The notes beneath the pieces are model-generated. The model saw only the letters and a list, made by a program, of their open reading frames with translations, made no database searches and was not told where the DNA came from. This document shows, piece by piece, positions 11,101 to 23,789 of a stretch of 64,000 nucleotides of DNA. Every line of letters begins with the position of its first letter. Position 1 is the first letter of the stretch. This stretch comes from Carnegiea gigantea. Its lineage: Eukaryota; Streptophyta; Magnoliopsida; Caryophyllales; Cactaceae. The stretch is from NCBI GenBank assembly GCA_029747015.1, contig JAKOGI010000441.1:231001-295000 (forward strand). Direction: 5' to 3'. The position numbers and the translations under genes were made by a program.

Positions 11101-14100
11101 TAACCTCAAATCCCCCTCCTACTATAATAGAAGATTGTTCTGCTGATAGCATCACTTCTAGAGGGGTCCTCTGGTAGGGGATATGATATGGTACTTACGC
11201 AAAATCAGGCGAATATTAGTTTCTGGGTGTCGACTGTCATTCAATATTCAAACTACAACTTAGAGTGGGTATCCATTACACTCACTTGAAAAGAAAGAGA
11301 TATTTATGATGCATAAATATGTTCAGGAGTAGTTGGAGCCTATCAACAACACAAAAGTGAGGGCTGTTACACATGGTTTCAGTAATTTTGGAGGAAAAAA
11401 CCCGGTGAGTAAAGTAACTACGTGGTCCTTTAGGAACTTCAAAATGTTTTAGGACCATTATTGGGACTTCAGATTTGTACTAAACAGCACCATCCTGCCC
11501 TTTTTTGGCATTTAGAATTCACATTTCAAAATCTACAGGATGGATTGATGAATTCGTCATGCTCAGTAAAATTATTTAGGGGGTATTTTAGAATGTCCTA
11601 AAAGATTTTGGAGGTAGAGCAGAGAGAGCTTCTCACGAACCCCAAAAACAAATCCTACTATACACCGGATTTCAGGATTTCTGAAAAATCTCCAAGCAGT
11701 TATCAAATGGTGAGTATGTGCCCCTACTAACTCCTCAATGTTTTCAGAGTATTCTAGGAGTATTATAAGTAGTTTAAAGAGCATTGTACATCACCTTCTC
11801 CTGGTAGGAGGAGCGGAGATTACGCATTCCTCTTCGATTGCAGTAATTGATTGTGGATAGCCTATTTTCGAGTTGTAATAGACCTTTTTGAGGGATGCCG
11901 TTCAGCATCCTTTCTTATGAATATTTTACTTCTTCCTTATTCAAAAAAGAAAAAAAAAGGGTGGGAAAAAAAGAGGTGCATTGCACATCACTACAATGCC
12001 TTTATTTGTGCATTTTTGAGTCACCATTTCAAAATCCATAACAGTGCCGATAAAGCTATCATGCTCATTTTGAAAACTCATTCAAAAGCTATTACACTTG
12101 AATCTAGGATGTATATAATCTTTCGTAGAATGCCGTCTATGCATCCATCCCTTGATCCTTCTATTTTTGTTAATTTATTGGGATGTATATAATTTTTTTG
12201 TAGGATGCTATCTGTGCATCCATCCCTTGATCCTTTTATTTTTGTTTATATAATTATTTTTCCTTGTCAAAAAATATATGTTTAGAGGATATAGCATATT
12301 GTTAACACCCTTAAAAAGTTTCAGAAGTGCAGTAGGCCAAGCGTCTTGCCTCAAGACAGTAAATTGAAGGCTTCTATAGATGTTTTCAGGACTTGTGGAA
12401 AATGTTCGAGGGGCTGTTCAATCGAGATTATATGCTGCTTCTCATCCCTTCAAGGGTTACGAAGTGTCCAAAGATACAAAGGCCATCTCAAATAACTCTG
12501 ATTGTATTCTGTATATCCTAGGACATTATGAAGGGGAAATGCTTTACATTTCGTAAGACCACCAAAATAAAGGCTATATTACACACAATTTTTATTGGGA
12601 CAATGTCTGAGTTGTCAAAGAACAATTTCAAGTTTTTTTATGACAAAAACTTGAAGTATAGAATATCACCATAATGTCAGCGTTACGGCATTTTGGAATC
12701 ACATTTGATAATCTACCAGATGGTGCAAAATGCAGTTATTGCGCACATCGAATTGCTTAGGGGGATACCCTCTAAAAGGTTTCTAAAGTAGACTGATGAA
12801 AGCCTACAGTGATCACCAAACCAAAGGCTCAATGATGATGAATGAGGCCAACAGCAGAGAGGCAGACCAAATAGCTAACTGGAAAATCAAAATAGTAATC
12901 TAAAATTTAAAAAAAACGCAAGGACTGAATGATTTGTGGCTTCCAGGTCCCCTTTGCCCCTAAAACACCCACACACAACTTCAAGACTACTGGCTATTAT
13001 ACATGACTTTTCCAGCATACGGGAATCACTTTAAGTCTGCGATGGTTTTGCCAAAGCCATCACACTCATTAAATTTTTTAGAGAAAGATTCTGGTTATTC
13101 TAAGAGTTTTGTGAAATAAAGTTGCTTGAACCTTTGTGTCTGAGGACTGGCAAATTAATAGAATACACAGGTTTCAAATTTTTGGAAAATGTTCAGAAAG
13201 TTAAAATTGAGACAATAAGTACCTTTGCATCCGTCAAATGGCTTACAATTCCATGTAGTTTCGAGTGTTTGACCACCATAATGTGGGTTTTTTTTTTTTT
13301 AGCATTTTGAAATTGCATCTTAAAATCTACGGAGGGATCCAACGAAGCCATTATGCTCATCAAATTTCTTTAGAGAGCTATTTAGAATGCCCCGAGTAGT
13401 TCCCAATGAAGATTTGTGCGACGACAAAGTGTCTATTTTCGTGAATACGACAACTCCTCTTGCTGCTTACGTAGGACCTGGAAAGATCCATGTAGGCAAT
13501 CTTACCCCTACAAGCATTAGTGCAAGTAGAGAGACCGTTTTAGAATCACACTCCAAAATATATAAGGTCCTAATGAAGCCATCATGCTTATTAAAAATTG
13601 CTTAGAGTGATACTTATCATAAAAGTTTTCGGAGATTTAAGTGCTAATGCCTCTTAGGACCGCCCCCCCCCCCCCCCAAAAGGGAGAAAAGAAATAAGGG
13701 ATAATGCAAATGATTTGAAGACTTGGGAGGATATCCACAAGGTTGGCAAATGCTGGTTGTATGCTCCTATTGATCCATGGAGATGATTTGGCTAGAATAC
13801 TCCTATGTTGGACACTTGAAAATGAGTATTACCACTTTGGAACATTCACTTTGGATAAAAAAAGTACAAATTCTCTTAGAAAACTCCACAGAACACTTCA
13901 CATGGGAGTTACCATTGTAACAGTAACAGTTTACAATAAACCATGTATGGACATAATTCTTGTACCGATAGATCAACTTGCACATGTCAATAGATTTTTA
14001 TCCTGTCCATTTATCTCCGAGAAGTAAGCAAACAAGGTAATAACCATCACTGTGACTGGGCACCTCCAGAGTTGCATCTTCCTCTAGCTACAAACTGGTA

Positions 14101-17100
14101 AATGATATATAAATAACACTGACAGCACTGAGAAACTTACCACTAAGTGTCTCTTCAAAACATCGGTTTCGATCATGGTGTGAAGTGAAAATACGTACAT
14201 AATGCCCATGAGATGCTAGTTCCATTGCAGCATCTACAACCAATCTTTCTGCACCTCCTATAAGTCATCAAAAATTTTGATGATCCGATATTAGAAAAAC
14301 ATCTGTTGAGAATAGAAGGGAAGACTAAGAAAACATATAAGCACAAAAGGAGATAAACACTAAGTAGATTATGACCAAAAGTTTCTAAGTTCTGGAACAA
14401 GCTTCATGGTACACTGGCACTAATATCCTCATGATTGCGGATTGCATGACCAAGATTCTGCTTACCTGATACTGTTACAACACAACACTAGACCTCCCTT
14501 CAGTAGCATGTGAATGCCATAGCTCAATGCCTGTATTCAAAGTCCCGATTCCTTTCTCACAACTGGTAAGACTAATAGGTGTAAATCTTTAACTTTGATG
14601 GAGATAACCTCATAAATCAAAACATCATTCAAACACAAAAATGCAATGGAAACAAGATGAACTATGAGCCACCTTCCATATCCACCCAAAAACTATCAGA
14701 GAGAATCAAAGATTTGTCTAAATAATGTATAAATTGAAGGGTACGCAAATTCATCTAATACAAAGTGAGCGAGCAGGTGACTAGTGCCTACTGCCTACTT
14801 CCAAAGCTAGTGATCCAACTTTCTTTTTTGGATTACCAGTTGATCCCAGGAAACTTGATAATGTTCTTGTCTTCACAATACTATAATTTTGGACCTGCCC
14901 CCAACTGCATAGTCCTCAACCTCTCCCCATATCATTTATAGACAATATGGGTAGGGGTAATGGTACTTCTTCAATGATCACAAGAACAAATAGAACTTTT
15001 GTATATCTTGTAGCAACCGAAAAGGTGCAATTGGTCTCAAATTAACTAGGTGAAATGTAATGCCCAAGATTGCCTAGATCCTAGATGAATGGAGGCATTA
15101 GCGCAACTACTACAACTAAAACAATTACTGAGCCACTGAGGAATCAATCTTCTTATTCACGTACACTATGAAAATCTAGGAAAGTGTGCTAGAAGTGAGC
15201 TTGAGGAGCGACTAAGAAATATCGTCGAACCATGGAAGATCACATGCAAAGGCAATCCATGTTTTCAAAAGACTAATGGAGCATTGAAGAAACAAAAGAA
15301 CGTTATGCAGATGGTTTTACTGGCAGCTAGCTTATAGAAGGCCATGATAAAGAGTCTGTAAAGAACTCGTGGAAATGATGGGGATCCCTACTGCTCAGGT
15401 TTAAGTTATTGAGAATATGGATGGAGACAACAAGGCGACTGGTAAGGATGCAAGAGGTTTTCTAGTCAATATTGGCTTGTACCGATAGTCCACTTTAAGC
15501 TTAGCAGTAGTTACAACTTACAAAATAAGCACTTATAGACAAGCTGAGCTAATTAGATCCATTCAAGGTAACATGCATGGGCTGTTATGTACTTATAATA
15601 TGGTTCTACCTGATAAGCCTAGATGATGTTCTAACCATAAGACTAGAGAAGGGTAGATCAAGACATAGGATTTGTGAAGGGATACCTCAGAGTCCAATGG
15701 CTTTAGAATAAGTAGGGGTCAGGGGGTATGTTTAGCGAGGACTTGGTTGATACAAACATATCAACACAACTGATGTTCAGTCTACATTGAAGACAAAAGG
15801 GTTTGGAAGCTCTTGGTCATTCATTCAAGAGACAAAGAAGATATAATAGAGAACAATGATGACACTTTCAGGGAGGTTCTTGAGATGCAATTCGATGAAG
15901 AGGAAGTCACTGGAGCTCTAAATGACTATAGCGGGGATAAGGCACCCGACCCAGACATGACTATGGCTTTCCTTCAAGCAAACTGGGATACGGTACGAGG
16001 GGATGTGTTGATTGTGTTCCCGGAGTTTTACACTAATGGGAAATTTGTGGCTAGCCTTAATGCTACTTTTATTGGGCTTATTTCAAAGAAGGCTGACGCA
16101 CAGAATATCAAGGATTACAACCCAATTAGTTTGATTGGTTGTATTTATAAGTTGCTCTCAAAGGCATTAGCTCATGGGCTGAGAGGTGTCATTGGGGGGG
16201 GGGGGTCCTATTTCTGAGAATCAGAATGCCTTTGTTTGGGGCAGGCAGATATAGTGCTTACTGCAAATGAGCTTATTGACTCCAGGACCAAGTCAAGTAA
16301 GCTAGGGGTTATTTGCAAGCTAGACATCGAGAAGGCTTATGACCACGTCAATTGAGATCTTCTCATTTATGTTATGAGAAGAATGGGGTTTGAAGAGAGA
16401 TGGATTGCTTCAATTCGCCATTGTATTTCTTCTGCTTCTTGTACAGTGCTAGTCAATGGCTCCCCTTCTCAATTAATTTATGCCAATAGAGGGTTGCGCC
16501 AAGGTGACCCTATCTCTCCCCTTCTGTTCTTATTGATAATGGAAGTTTTCACAAGGATGTTAAATTCAGCCGCTACAGCGGAGAGGGATCTTATCTCGAT
16601 TCTCTGTAGACCAATTGAATGCATCTACTACTAATGTCTCTCATCTCTTTTTTGCTGATGATATGATTATCTTTTGTGATAATAATTATGAGCAAAGAGT
16701 GAACTTGCATGGCATTGTTATTTGGTTTGAAGCGATTTCTGGCCTAAGAGTCAATCTGTCAAAGAGCTCTATCTTACCATTTGGGCAAATGGACAGTATC
16801 CAATTACTGAAGGGTGTTCTAGGCAGCGCTATTGATTCTTTTCCAACCTCCTATTTTGGTCTCCCTCTTGCTGCAAAATTTAAGGTTAAATCCATTTCAG
16901 AACCTGTAATTGAGCATTTTGAGAGAAGACTATCTAGGTGGAAATCAAAATACCTTTCCAAAGGGGGGAGATTGACACTTATTAGAATTGTTTTGTTGAG
17001 CATTCCAGCTTACCTTCTCTCACTCTTCCCTTTACTGGTCTCGGTGGCAAATAAGTTAGAAGCTATTCAGAGAAAATTTCTTTAGGGGTTTTTGGGTGGT

Positions 17101-20100
17101 GACTTCAAATATCATCTTGTTAGATGGAATATTATCAAGGATCTCATACCTAATAGGGGATTAGGTGTTAGGGATCTTAGACTCTTCAATGAGGTATTAC
17201 TCGGCAAGTGGTTGTGGAAATACATGAATGAGAAGGATAGCCTTTGGAGAAGGGTGATTAAGAGCAAATATGGTGATAATAGTCTTGGATCTTATCCCTC
17301 CAAACTAGGTGGTGCTTATGGGCAAAGTTTGTGGAGATTCATTCACAAAGGATGGGTAAGATTTTATCATCATTTTTCCTTCGAGGCTGATGTTGGTTCT
17401 TCTATTTTTTTTTTTTTGGGGCACAATCATTGGTGTCAAGGAAGGTCCTCTACGAGATCCTTCCACTCTCTTTATGTGCATGTTGTGAATAGAGATGCTA
17501 CTATCGCAGATTATTGTCAACGTGATCCTAGCACTATTGTGTGGTCTCTGATTTTCATCCGCGATACCTTGGTTGATGACACTATTCTTGCCACCTTTCT
17601 CAGCAAATTGAATCTGATTACACACCAGAACTCACATGATGTGGTTACTTGGGATCTCAACTCTAAAGGAGTTTTCACTATCGAATCTTATTATTTAAAG
17701 CTCCTCTCTTATTCTGTCTTCGCCCTTCAGTCTAGTTCTTTGGGGCAGTTCCCTTGAAAAATTATTAGGAAGATTTTAGCTCCCTTAAAGGTGTCAGTTA
17801 TTGTGTGGGAAGCTTCGCATGATAGTGATTTGACATGTGATAATTTACAAAAGAAGGGAAAAATCTCGGTGAATAGATGCTCTATGTCCAGAGGATTTGG
17901 AGTCTGCTGATCAACTATTGTTGCATTGTCAGTTTGCAAGGGCTCTTTAGGAGTTAGCCTATAGGTGCTTTGGGTTGTCTTGAGTCGTCTCTGATTCTGT
18001 GAGGAATCATCTTTTGGTTTGGGATGGTGCTTTTCGTAGGAAAGTTAAAGAAAAAGGTGCCTTATTGATCCCACATGCGATTTTTTGGACTATTGGGTAA
18101 GAGAGAAATAAAAGAGTTTTCGAATGAGAGGAGATGCCTCTTCAATGAATCAAAGATATTATTATCAAGACCCTTTCTTCCTGGGATAGTGGGAACTTTT
18201 GCCAACCTTCTTTTGATACAATTGATTCTGTAGGCAGGTTCCATCTTGGGTGTACACAACACTTTTGCAGGATGCATGCTTGCACTCATCCTTTTGTTCA
18301 TATTTTATTCATATATACTATACTCTTTTTCCTTGTCCCAAAAAAAAAAAAAAAAAACAATGATGACCCGGTAACATCCTCAAGGCTCTGTATCACAAGA
18401 GAGTTCCAAATTTCCAACTATAAAAATTGAAGGGGAACTTCTACCATATAGTGGTTAGCCAACACTATCATGAGAAATACAGTGCTAGTTGATTAAGAGA
18501 GTACAGGTTTAAAAGATAATAACAAAAAATATAAGGATGATTTCACACATAGTTACCATGGTTGGGAATCGTTAGATCGATAAAATGAATTCGGAGATCG
18601 CAATACGAACTTCTACTAGGATCCCGGAATGAGGGGATAGGTTCATTAGGATGCTATTTTGGGTCGTAACTCACCGCAAAATTTTTTTCCAGGTCGCTAA
18701 TTGCTTTTCTTAAAAATAAAATAAAGGCGAACACTAATAGATACCAAATGCCATAAGAATATACAAATAGATTAATTAAATAAAAAATTATCCTATTAAT
18801 TATATTATGTATGATACCTAGACCGCTCTTCTTTTTCTTCCCTTATCACAAATAACCTCTTCCTTTATCATTCCCTATATTCCCAATTCTCCAAAACTTT
18901 TGGTTACTTTTCCTATACCCCAATTAACTCTTTCCTTTCCGATTCTCTCATCCCCTCTCTCTTACTGCCCAACAGCCCACTTGTTTTTCTCACCTCCATC
19001 CCCAAATTACATTTATTGCACACAGTTCCCCTTCCCGAACTCTCTTCCATTTCTTAAAACCCTAGCACCCTATTCTATCTCTCCATCTCCTTGTCACATC
19101 TACCTCTCAAGTCACCCGGCACCATTGAAGCCAATCATGATGCTTGCACTATTGAAGGTATGGCAAGAAGCCCATCAACTGAGGTCCACTATGACAACCG
19201 TTCTACCATTACAATAACCATAATTAAACTTTCTCACTCAGATCGAAGACTATTGCGAATTGGATCGCAACCCACTGCATTTCTGATACAGAGCAAATTG
19301 CGATTTGGAACAAGGATCTTGGATCATCAATCCGGGGGCTGTAATGAATTAAGTCACTAAGATTTCACATGTATGAGTATACAATAAAATAGGCAAATAA
19401 GGAACAAGGTGACTGGAGATAAGGTGGAGATGGCCCCTATTAAAGATAAAGTGCCTTAAACAAGACTCATAAGATTCGAACACATCAAAAGCGGACATCC
19501 AAATTGAACAGGAAGGACTTGCGAGACGATTATTTTTATTGGATTATTATAGAGAAGCAGAAGACCTAACTCACCTAAGAGAAAACAAAATTAGATCATT
19601 ACAAAAGACAAGATTTGGTTCAATTGCTAACCAAGGCATGATTCTTGATAAGAGTTTAAGGTGGTCTCGGATTAGGGTTGCATATATTACAAAAAGATCC
19701 CATCCGTTCTTTGTCTCTGCCTGCCTCTCTCTATCGCCCTCCCCCCTTATCTCTTTTTTCCCTCTCTCTTTTTTCACTTGTTTAGTCACCTTTCTAGAGC
19801 TTCTGCCACGTGCCTCATCCAACATGTCTTCCTTTATGTTTAATCTTAGTGCTATTGCTTCCATTTGTCCACCATTACTTATTTTGTATCCTTCCTCTAC
19901 ATTCTCATTCTTATGAATTTTCAAGTATTTCCAACTACATTGAAAAAAACCTAATTTATTTCGAAATGGACACTTCGTTCGTTAAGATTAAGACACTCAC
20001 ATTGAATCTCCCTGACCTTAGACTATCAACATTAAAACAATGAACTTGTTACTGTTCTTGCAGCTCATATAATCTAAATCCTATAGTATTCATAATCATC

Positions 20101-20876
20101 AGATATCCTAATATCCTTTTCCTCTCCTGACTCCAACACAATGAGCAACTTTGAATATCCACCTCAAATTTGAAATGCAATTAGTAATCGAGAAACTCCT
20201 TCAACACTCCTCCCAAGGTAGCAAACAGAAAGTCAATGAATGATCCATCATGTAAGCAAATTCAAATGTCATCATGAAGAGCATATTTATAAACAACGGA
20301 GCAAGTCTCTTACAACATCAACTTTAATTCGATACTTTCCTACAAGATAGCCATCTGAACCAACATCTCTGTATCCAAACAAGGATAAAAAGAGGGTTGG
20401 GGAGGAGGGATTATATCAACTTCCACATATCTTTATGGGAATCTTCTAATCTTTATACTAGGGAATCATTCACAGAGCCAATAACCCGAACATAAAGCAG
20501 TATCCCTTACAAACAGATCCTAAACTAAGACAAACGCCAGTCCGTTAGCCACCACTCCCATCCTCAATCCCCATCAGTCCAAAAGCATCCATATCTTCAA
20601 TTATTCTCTTTTAATAGTCACAGACACAGGAATCAAGTGTACTATCCAGATTATTACAACAAATTTAACTTCAATTTGCTGTGAAGTTTGCTGTAGACTT
20701 TGAATTGCATAGCTCCTTCCTTATGGATCATCTAAGTCTTCTTAAAAATATATATAGTAGATGCTAATTTCAAAATAATAATTAAAGCTGACAAATGCAG
20801 GGTCCTGAAATTTACCAATGCCAAGATCTGGATGTACGATTGCAATCTTCAACTTTGAGCTTTCCTTCTTCTCCAT
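8137..20876 (-). CDS. ALG2: ALG2 alpha-1,3/1,6-mannosyltransferase, eight coding exons, frame-disrupted as given
   Basis: ALG2 is a GT4 enzyme of the ER membrane. It adds the second and third mannose to the dolichol-linked N-glycan precursor. Coding exons, 5' to 3' on minus, are 20816-20876, 14141-14257, 10673-10866, 10499-10603, 10252-10400, 9981-10104, 8566-8732 and 8137-8430. They total 1211 nt, one short of the 404 codons expected for a 403-residue protein. Markers are the start [90 protein letters not shown] and the GT4 EX7E motif EHFGIVPLE. The exon 6 donor is GC. Seven single-base indels lie in exons 3, 4, 5, 6 and 8 next to short homopolymers, and they cause stops. All splice sites and the residues around the breaks look conserved. 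It is either a recent pseudogene or a good gene with assembly errors. Confidence 0.85.
8733..9980 (-). other. ALG2 intron between coding exons 6 and 7
   Basis: This intron has a GC donor (AG followed by GCAAGT) at 9980-9979 and an AG acceptor at 8734-8733. It contains a run of 14 C followed by A's at 9758-9778. On the plus strand at about 9727 there is a tRNA B-box-like GGTTCAACCCC, possibly a SINE relic. No gene is visible. Confidence 0.55.
11795..11977 (+). mobile_element. Very short 5'-truncated LINE with target-site duplication
   Basis: About 183 bp match the 3' end style of plant LINEs (a terminal region with TTCTTCCTTATTC and an A-rich tail). It is bracketed by GCATTGTACATCAC at 11781-11794 and GCATTGCACATCAC at 11978-11991, a 14-bp duplication with one mismatch. 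The insertion lies inside a unit of the ~295-bp repeat, so it is younger than the array. Confidence 0.65.
12095..12285 (+). mobile_element. LINE 3' end fragment with internal duplication
   Basis: Two tandem copies of a LINE 3' end segment are visible. Each has GGATGTATATAAT, a GTAG(A/G)ATGC step and GCATCCATCCCTTGATCC, and the segment ends with CCTTGTCAAAAAATA. This resembles the 3' end of the larger LINE at 15.9-18.4 kb. I found no clear target duplication. Confidence 0.5.
15864..18355 (+). mobile_element. 5'-truncated L1-type LINE with 12-bp target duplication
   Basis: Plus-strand frames encode a plant L1-type ORF2 from just before the reverse transcriptase. Visible parts are [42 protein letters not shown], the catalytic FADDM at 16651-16665, [23 protein letters not shown] and the C-terminal region with [17 protein letters not shown]. 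The element ends in an A-run at 18340-18357. AACAATGATGAC occurs at 15852-15863 and again at 18356-18367, a 12-bp target duplication that fixes both ends. The copy is dead: a frameshift sits at the G-run 16194-16205, and there are stops near 16350, 17085 and 17756 and a shift near 16590. It lies in ALG2 intron 1, antisense to the gene. Confidence 0.9.
18368..20815 (-). other. ALG2 intron 1, remaining part
   Basis: This is AT-rich DNA between the LINE and ALG2 coding exon 1. Scattered CT-rich stretches lie at about 18830-19100 and 19700-19790. I recognise no gene and no clear element here. Open frames at about 18900-20040 have low-complexity Ser/Pro/Phe-rich content and look accidental. Confidence 0.5.
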
Positions 20877-20940
20877 TGACAAAAACCACCAAGACCCAGC
20901 AGCACAAAGATGCCCCCAGGTCTCAACTCTCCAGCAGCTC
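20877..20940 (-). other. ALG2 5' UTR part adjacent to the start codon (inferred)
   Basis: Upstream of the ATG at 20876 a good acceptor (CTGTTCCGACAG on minus) ends at 20941. The intervening 64 bases would be 5' UTR. This predicts an upstream noncoding exon, for which 29082-29240 is the candidate. Confidence 0.4.
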
Positions 20941-20941
20941 C

Positions 20942-23778
20942 TGTCGGAACAGAGGGTAATTTCATTAAAAACACCCAACCTCATAATATCATTCACCACA
21001 TTGGACCACAATTAAGCAAGGAACAAAAAGAAAACATCATCTTGGAATGAGTACATGCGCAAAGACTTAACAATATTTTTGGATATCATGAAGGGGAAGG
21101 GAAGAACTAGGTAGTCCGACCAGCATTTTTATATAGTTTAGGAGTGTTGGCCAATTAAGAAGCACTAGGTTTGAAGATTGCTGGTAGTAGAGACGAGAAT
21201 GATTGGATCGATGTGTGGCCATACAAGATTGCATATGATTATAAATAAATTTATCAGAGAGAAAGTAAGGGTAGCATCCATATAGGGTAAGATGACGAAA
21301 GCAGCACTCAGATAGTTTGATCACGCCCAAAAAAAGAGATGTACCTGCACCTCTGCAGAGGTGTGAGAAATAGAATTGACCTTACCATCTATAAGAGGGG
21401 TAGAGGAATACCAAAGAAAAGTTGGAATGAGGTGATTAGACACAGTTCGAAACTTCAGACTTACAGAGAACATAGCTCCAAATAGGAGCTTTTGGAGGTC
21501 AAGAATTAGCATGGTAGATCTCAAATAGTTATTTGTGCATACTATCGTTTTTATTCATTTAGCATGCTTCAATGTTGTTTGACTTGTATACGAGGTAATA
21601 ATGTAGTTCTTCCAGTTTCCTCGCTGTCAATTCCTAGTTTATTCAATATAATCGTTCCACGACCAGTTTCCATTTTGTTTATTTATTAATGTATTTATTA
21701 TTTAATGTTGCTAGCTATAATTACTAAATGCTTCTATTTACGACTTTGTTACAAAAGATTTCAAGTCAATATTATGTTTTCCCCGAAATTTTTTCTGTAG
21801 GTCTCTTGAAATCGACATCTTTGCTTACACGAGTGATTCCAGGGGGTAATGGTGTTGCTTACATTTATATCTCCCCAAATCCCGTGAAAGCAAAAGCAGT
21901 ATCCACATTAGGAGTTGTTGTTGTTGTTGTGTGAAGGGGAAGGGAAGGCAGGTTTTGGATGGAAGGGAAGGAGATGGAGCGAAAGAAAAAGGAAGTGAAG
22001 TGGTTTAGGTCCACATTGTCTAGATATACTAGTTTGGGGGGGTAATTGTGCGAACTTAATAAAATTCCCCCCTCCCCGGCCCCAAATTCCCTAGTTTGGG
22101 GCAAACAAAGAGTAAGGCAATGAGAGTGAATAAAAATGAAATGCTCTTCTCCTTTCCTCTCCATTTAATATTCCTAAATAAGTTTAAGCTTGAGCTAATT
22201 TACCTCTCTTTCCCACTCTCCCTCTCTGGGCACAGGGAAAGAAGATGGCCGAGGCATCGACGTGGTGTCAAACAAGTACAAAAGCAGAAAGAAAGCAATG
22301 CCGTAATGGTGGCAGCCAGAGTTGCAGGAGGCACTCTTTTTCCTTTTTTTTAACATTTAAAATTCTGGAAGGGGACAACAGCTTTTTTTTTAAAAAGAGA
22401 GAGAGAGAGAGAGAGAGAGTTTGGGTAATTGGATTCAGCTACATCCAGAAGAGTCTCCTTTAGTTATTGCCACCAACTCTTCCTCGAGTTTATGAATTAT
22501 GATCACAATTTCTTGTCCACGAAATGAGTCCTGCGCTAGTTATAGGAGGATTGACGCTAAGCTAATATAAACATATGACTTCAACATTCTTAAAGCTAGC
22601 CGAAGACATGGACAAAATGGCATCCCAGGCAAGACTGCAAATCTATGAAGTTGACGGATCTAGAAATTTTGGATAACAGTATCTACCTATCAACATTGAC
22701 CATTTAGCTATATACATAATACAAGAAAATGCATAAAATACACTGAAAATAACATGATGGTTTACTATGACATGTCGCCTACACCTGTTCATTTGCTCAA
22801 GATCAGTGCATGATGGAGTCATTAGAAATTGCATCTAACACGTATTTCTCCATGTCGTGAATGCTATACTTCCAACCACCCACATTTTGTCCGTCCTTTT
22901 CAAGGGTGTTTCCTTTCAATTCATGTTTAAGAGAACTAAAGAATATGAAATAATTCAAAGTTACCGGATGCATCTCATAACATTTAGTCCACAGTTCCAA
23001 TCCCCCCACCACACCCCCTCCCCCCCAAAAAGCCCAAAAAGCCCAAAAGGAAAGCCCCTGAATCAGGATTCCCAGATATGGATAGGGCCATAGGGGGTCA
23101 GTTAATAGATGAGAAAAATCAAACAGTAACTCAATTAACATGAAACAAAATAAAATAAACATTTAAAACGGTAATCTGATGAGAAATCAAAACCCTGACC
23201 TTGCAAATTAGCTCAATCGATGATGATTGAGGTCAACTGCAGACAGTTGACCTGATGGCTAAGTGGAAAAATCTGGCTGTTGACGCCAGAGACGTGACCC
23301 AATAAAGGATGGCCCTATGCAGCCAGAGCCCAGACCAAGATGTGAATCAATAATGAAAGAGGAGATAGAGAGAGATTAGGCTGGTTGACAAAACATAGTA
23401 GGTAACAGCTTATTGTTTGCATTAGTTGTTAGTTGTTTGAAACAATTATTTGAATAAGTTGTTTCTAGAAAAATAGTATGGTAAAATTAGCTACATTTGA
23501 AAAAGATGTATGATAAATTCCATTTTATGGCAATATCTTCGATTTACTATTTAATTGAACATGAATTTTTATTTATTATATTGGTCATCTAAGTTTCTTT
23601 TTCAATAAGAAATACATTTATGTCATATATATAAATTACCTTCATTCATAAAACCTTATTTTCCTACTGATTCGGCATAACTTGTGCTTCATCACTTACA
23701 TTTTCTTTTCAATTTGAATCTATATTACGCGATGCCTACATATTTTAACCTCATTTTGTCATTCATATTTAAGAATTT
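20942..23778 (-). other. Inferred ALG2 5' UTR intron, part left of the LINEs
   Basis: No gene is visible. The stretch contains a SINE-like TTG-tailed copy at 21797-21934, a GA microsatellite at about 22396-22420 and C-rich stretches near 23005-23025. Open frames overlapping these are low complexity. Confidence 0.45.
21797..21934 (+). mobile_element. SINE-like element with (TTG)n tail, copy 2
   Basis: It shares with the 1057-1190 copy the GTCTCTTGAAATC start, a TTGCTTACATTTATATCTCCCC middle, a CCGTGAAAGCA segment and an (A)GTTGTTGTTGTTGT tail. The upstream flanks of the two copies are also similar (CAGAAATTTTC versus CCGAAATTTTTTC), so the element may begin further left than marked. Confidence 0.45.
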
Positions 23779-23789
23779 GATCATATCAC

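Larger units (their letters stand above)
11400..13640 (+). repeat. Decayed ~295-bp tandem repeat, block 3 (in ALG2 intron 2)
   Basis: The same repeat as at 0.5-5.3 kb returns here, with unit heads near 11581, 12771, 13081, 13377 and 13608. Spacings in the cleaner part are 310, 296 and 231 bp. Phrases such as AATTGCTTAGGGGGATA, CTCTTAGGACC and CATAATG...CATTTTG recur in the same order. It is interrupted by a short LINE insertion with target duplication at 11781-11991, LINE 3' end sequence at about 12100-12280 and a SINE-like copy near 13440-13525. A run of 15 C lies at 13663-13677. Confidence 0.6.

Noticed and set aside
18900..20043. ORFs of 77-125 codons rich in Ser, Pro, Leu and Phe
   Set aside because: These are low-complexity CT-rich intron sequence with no domain or splice support.
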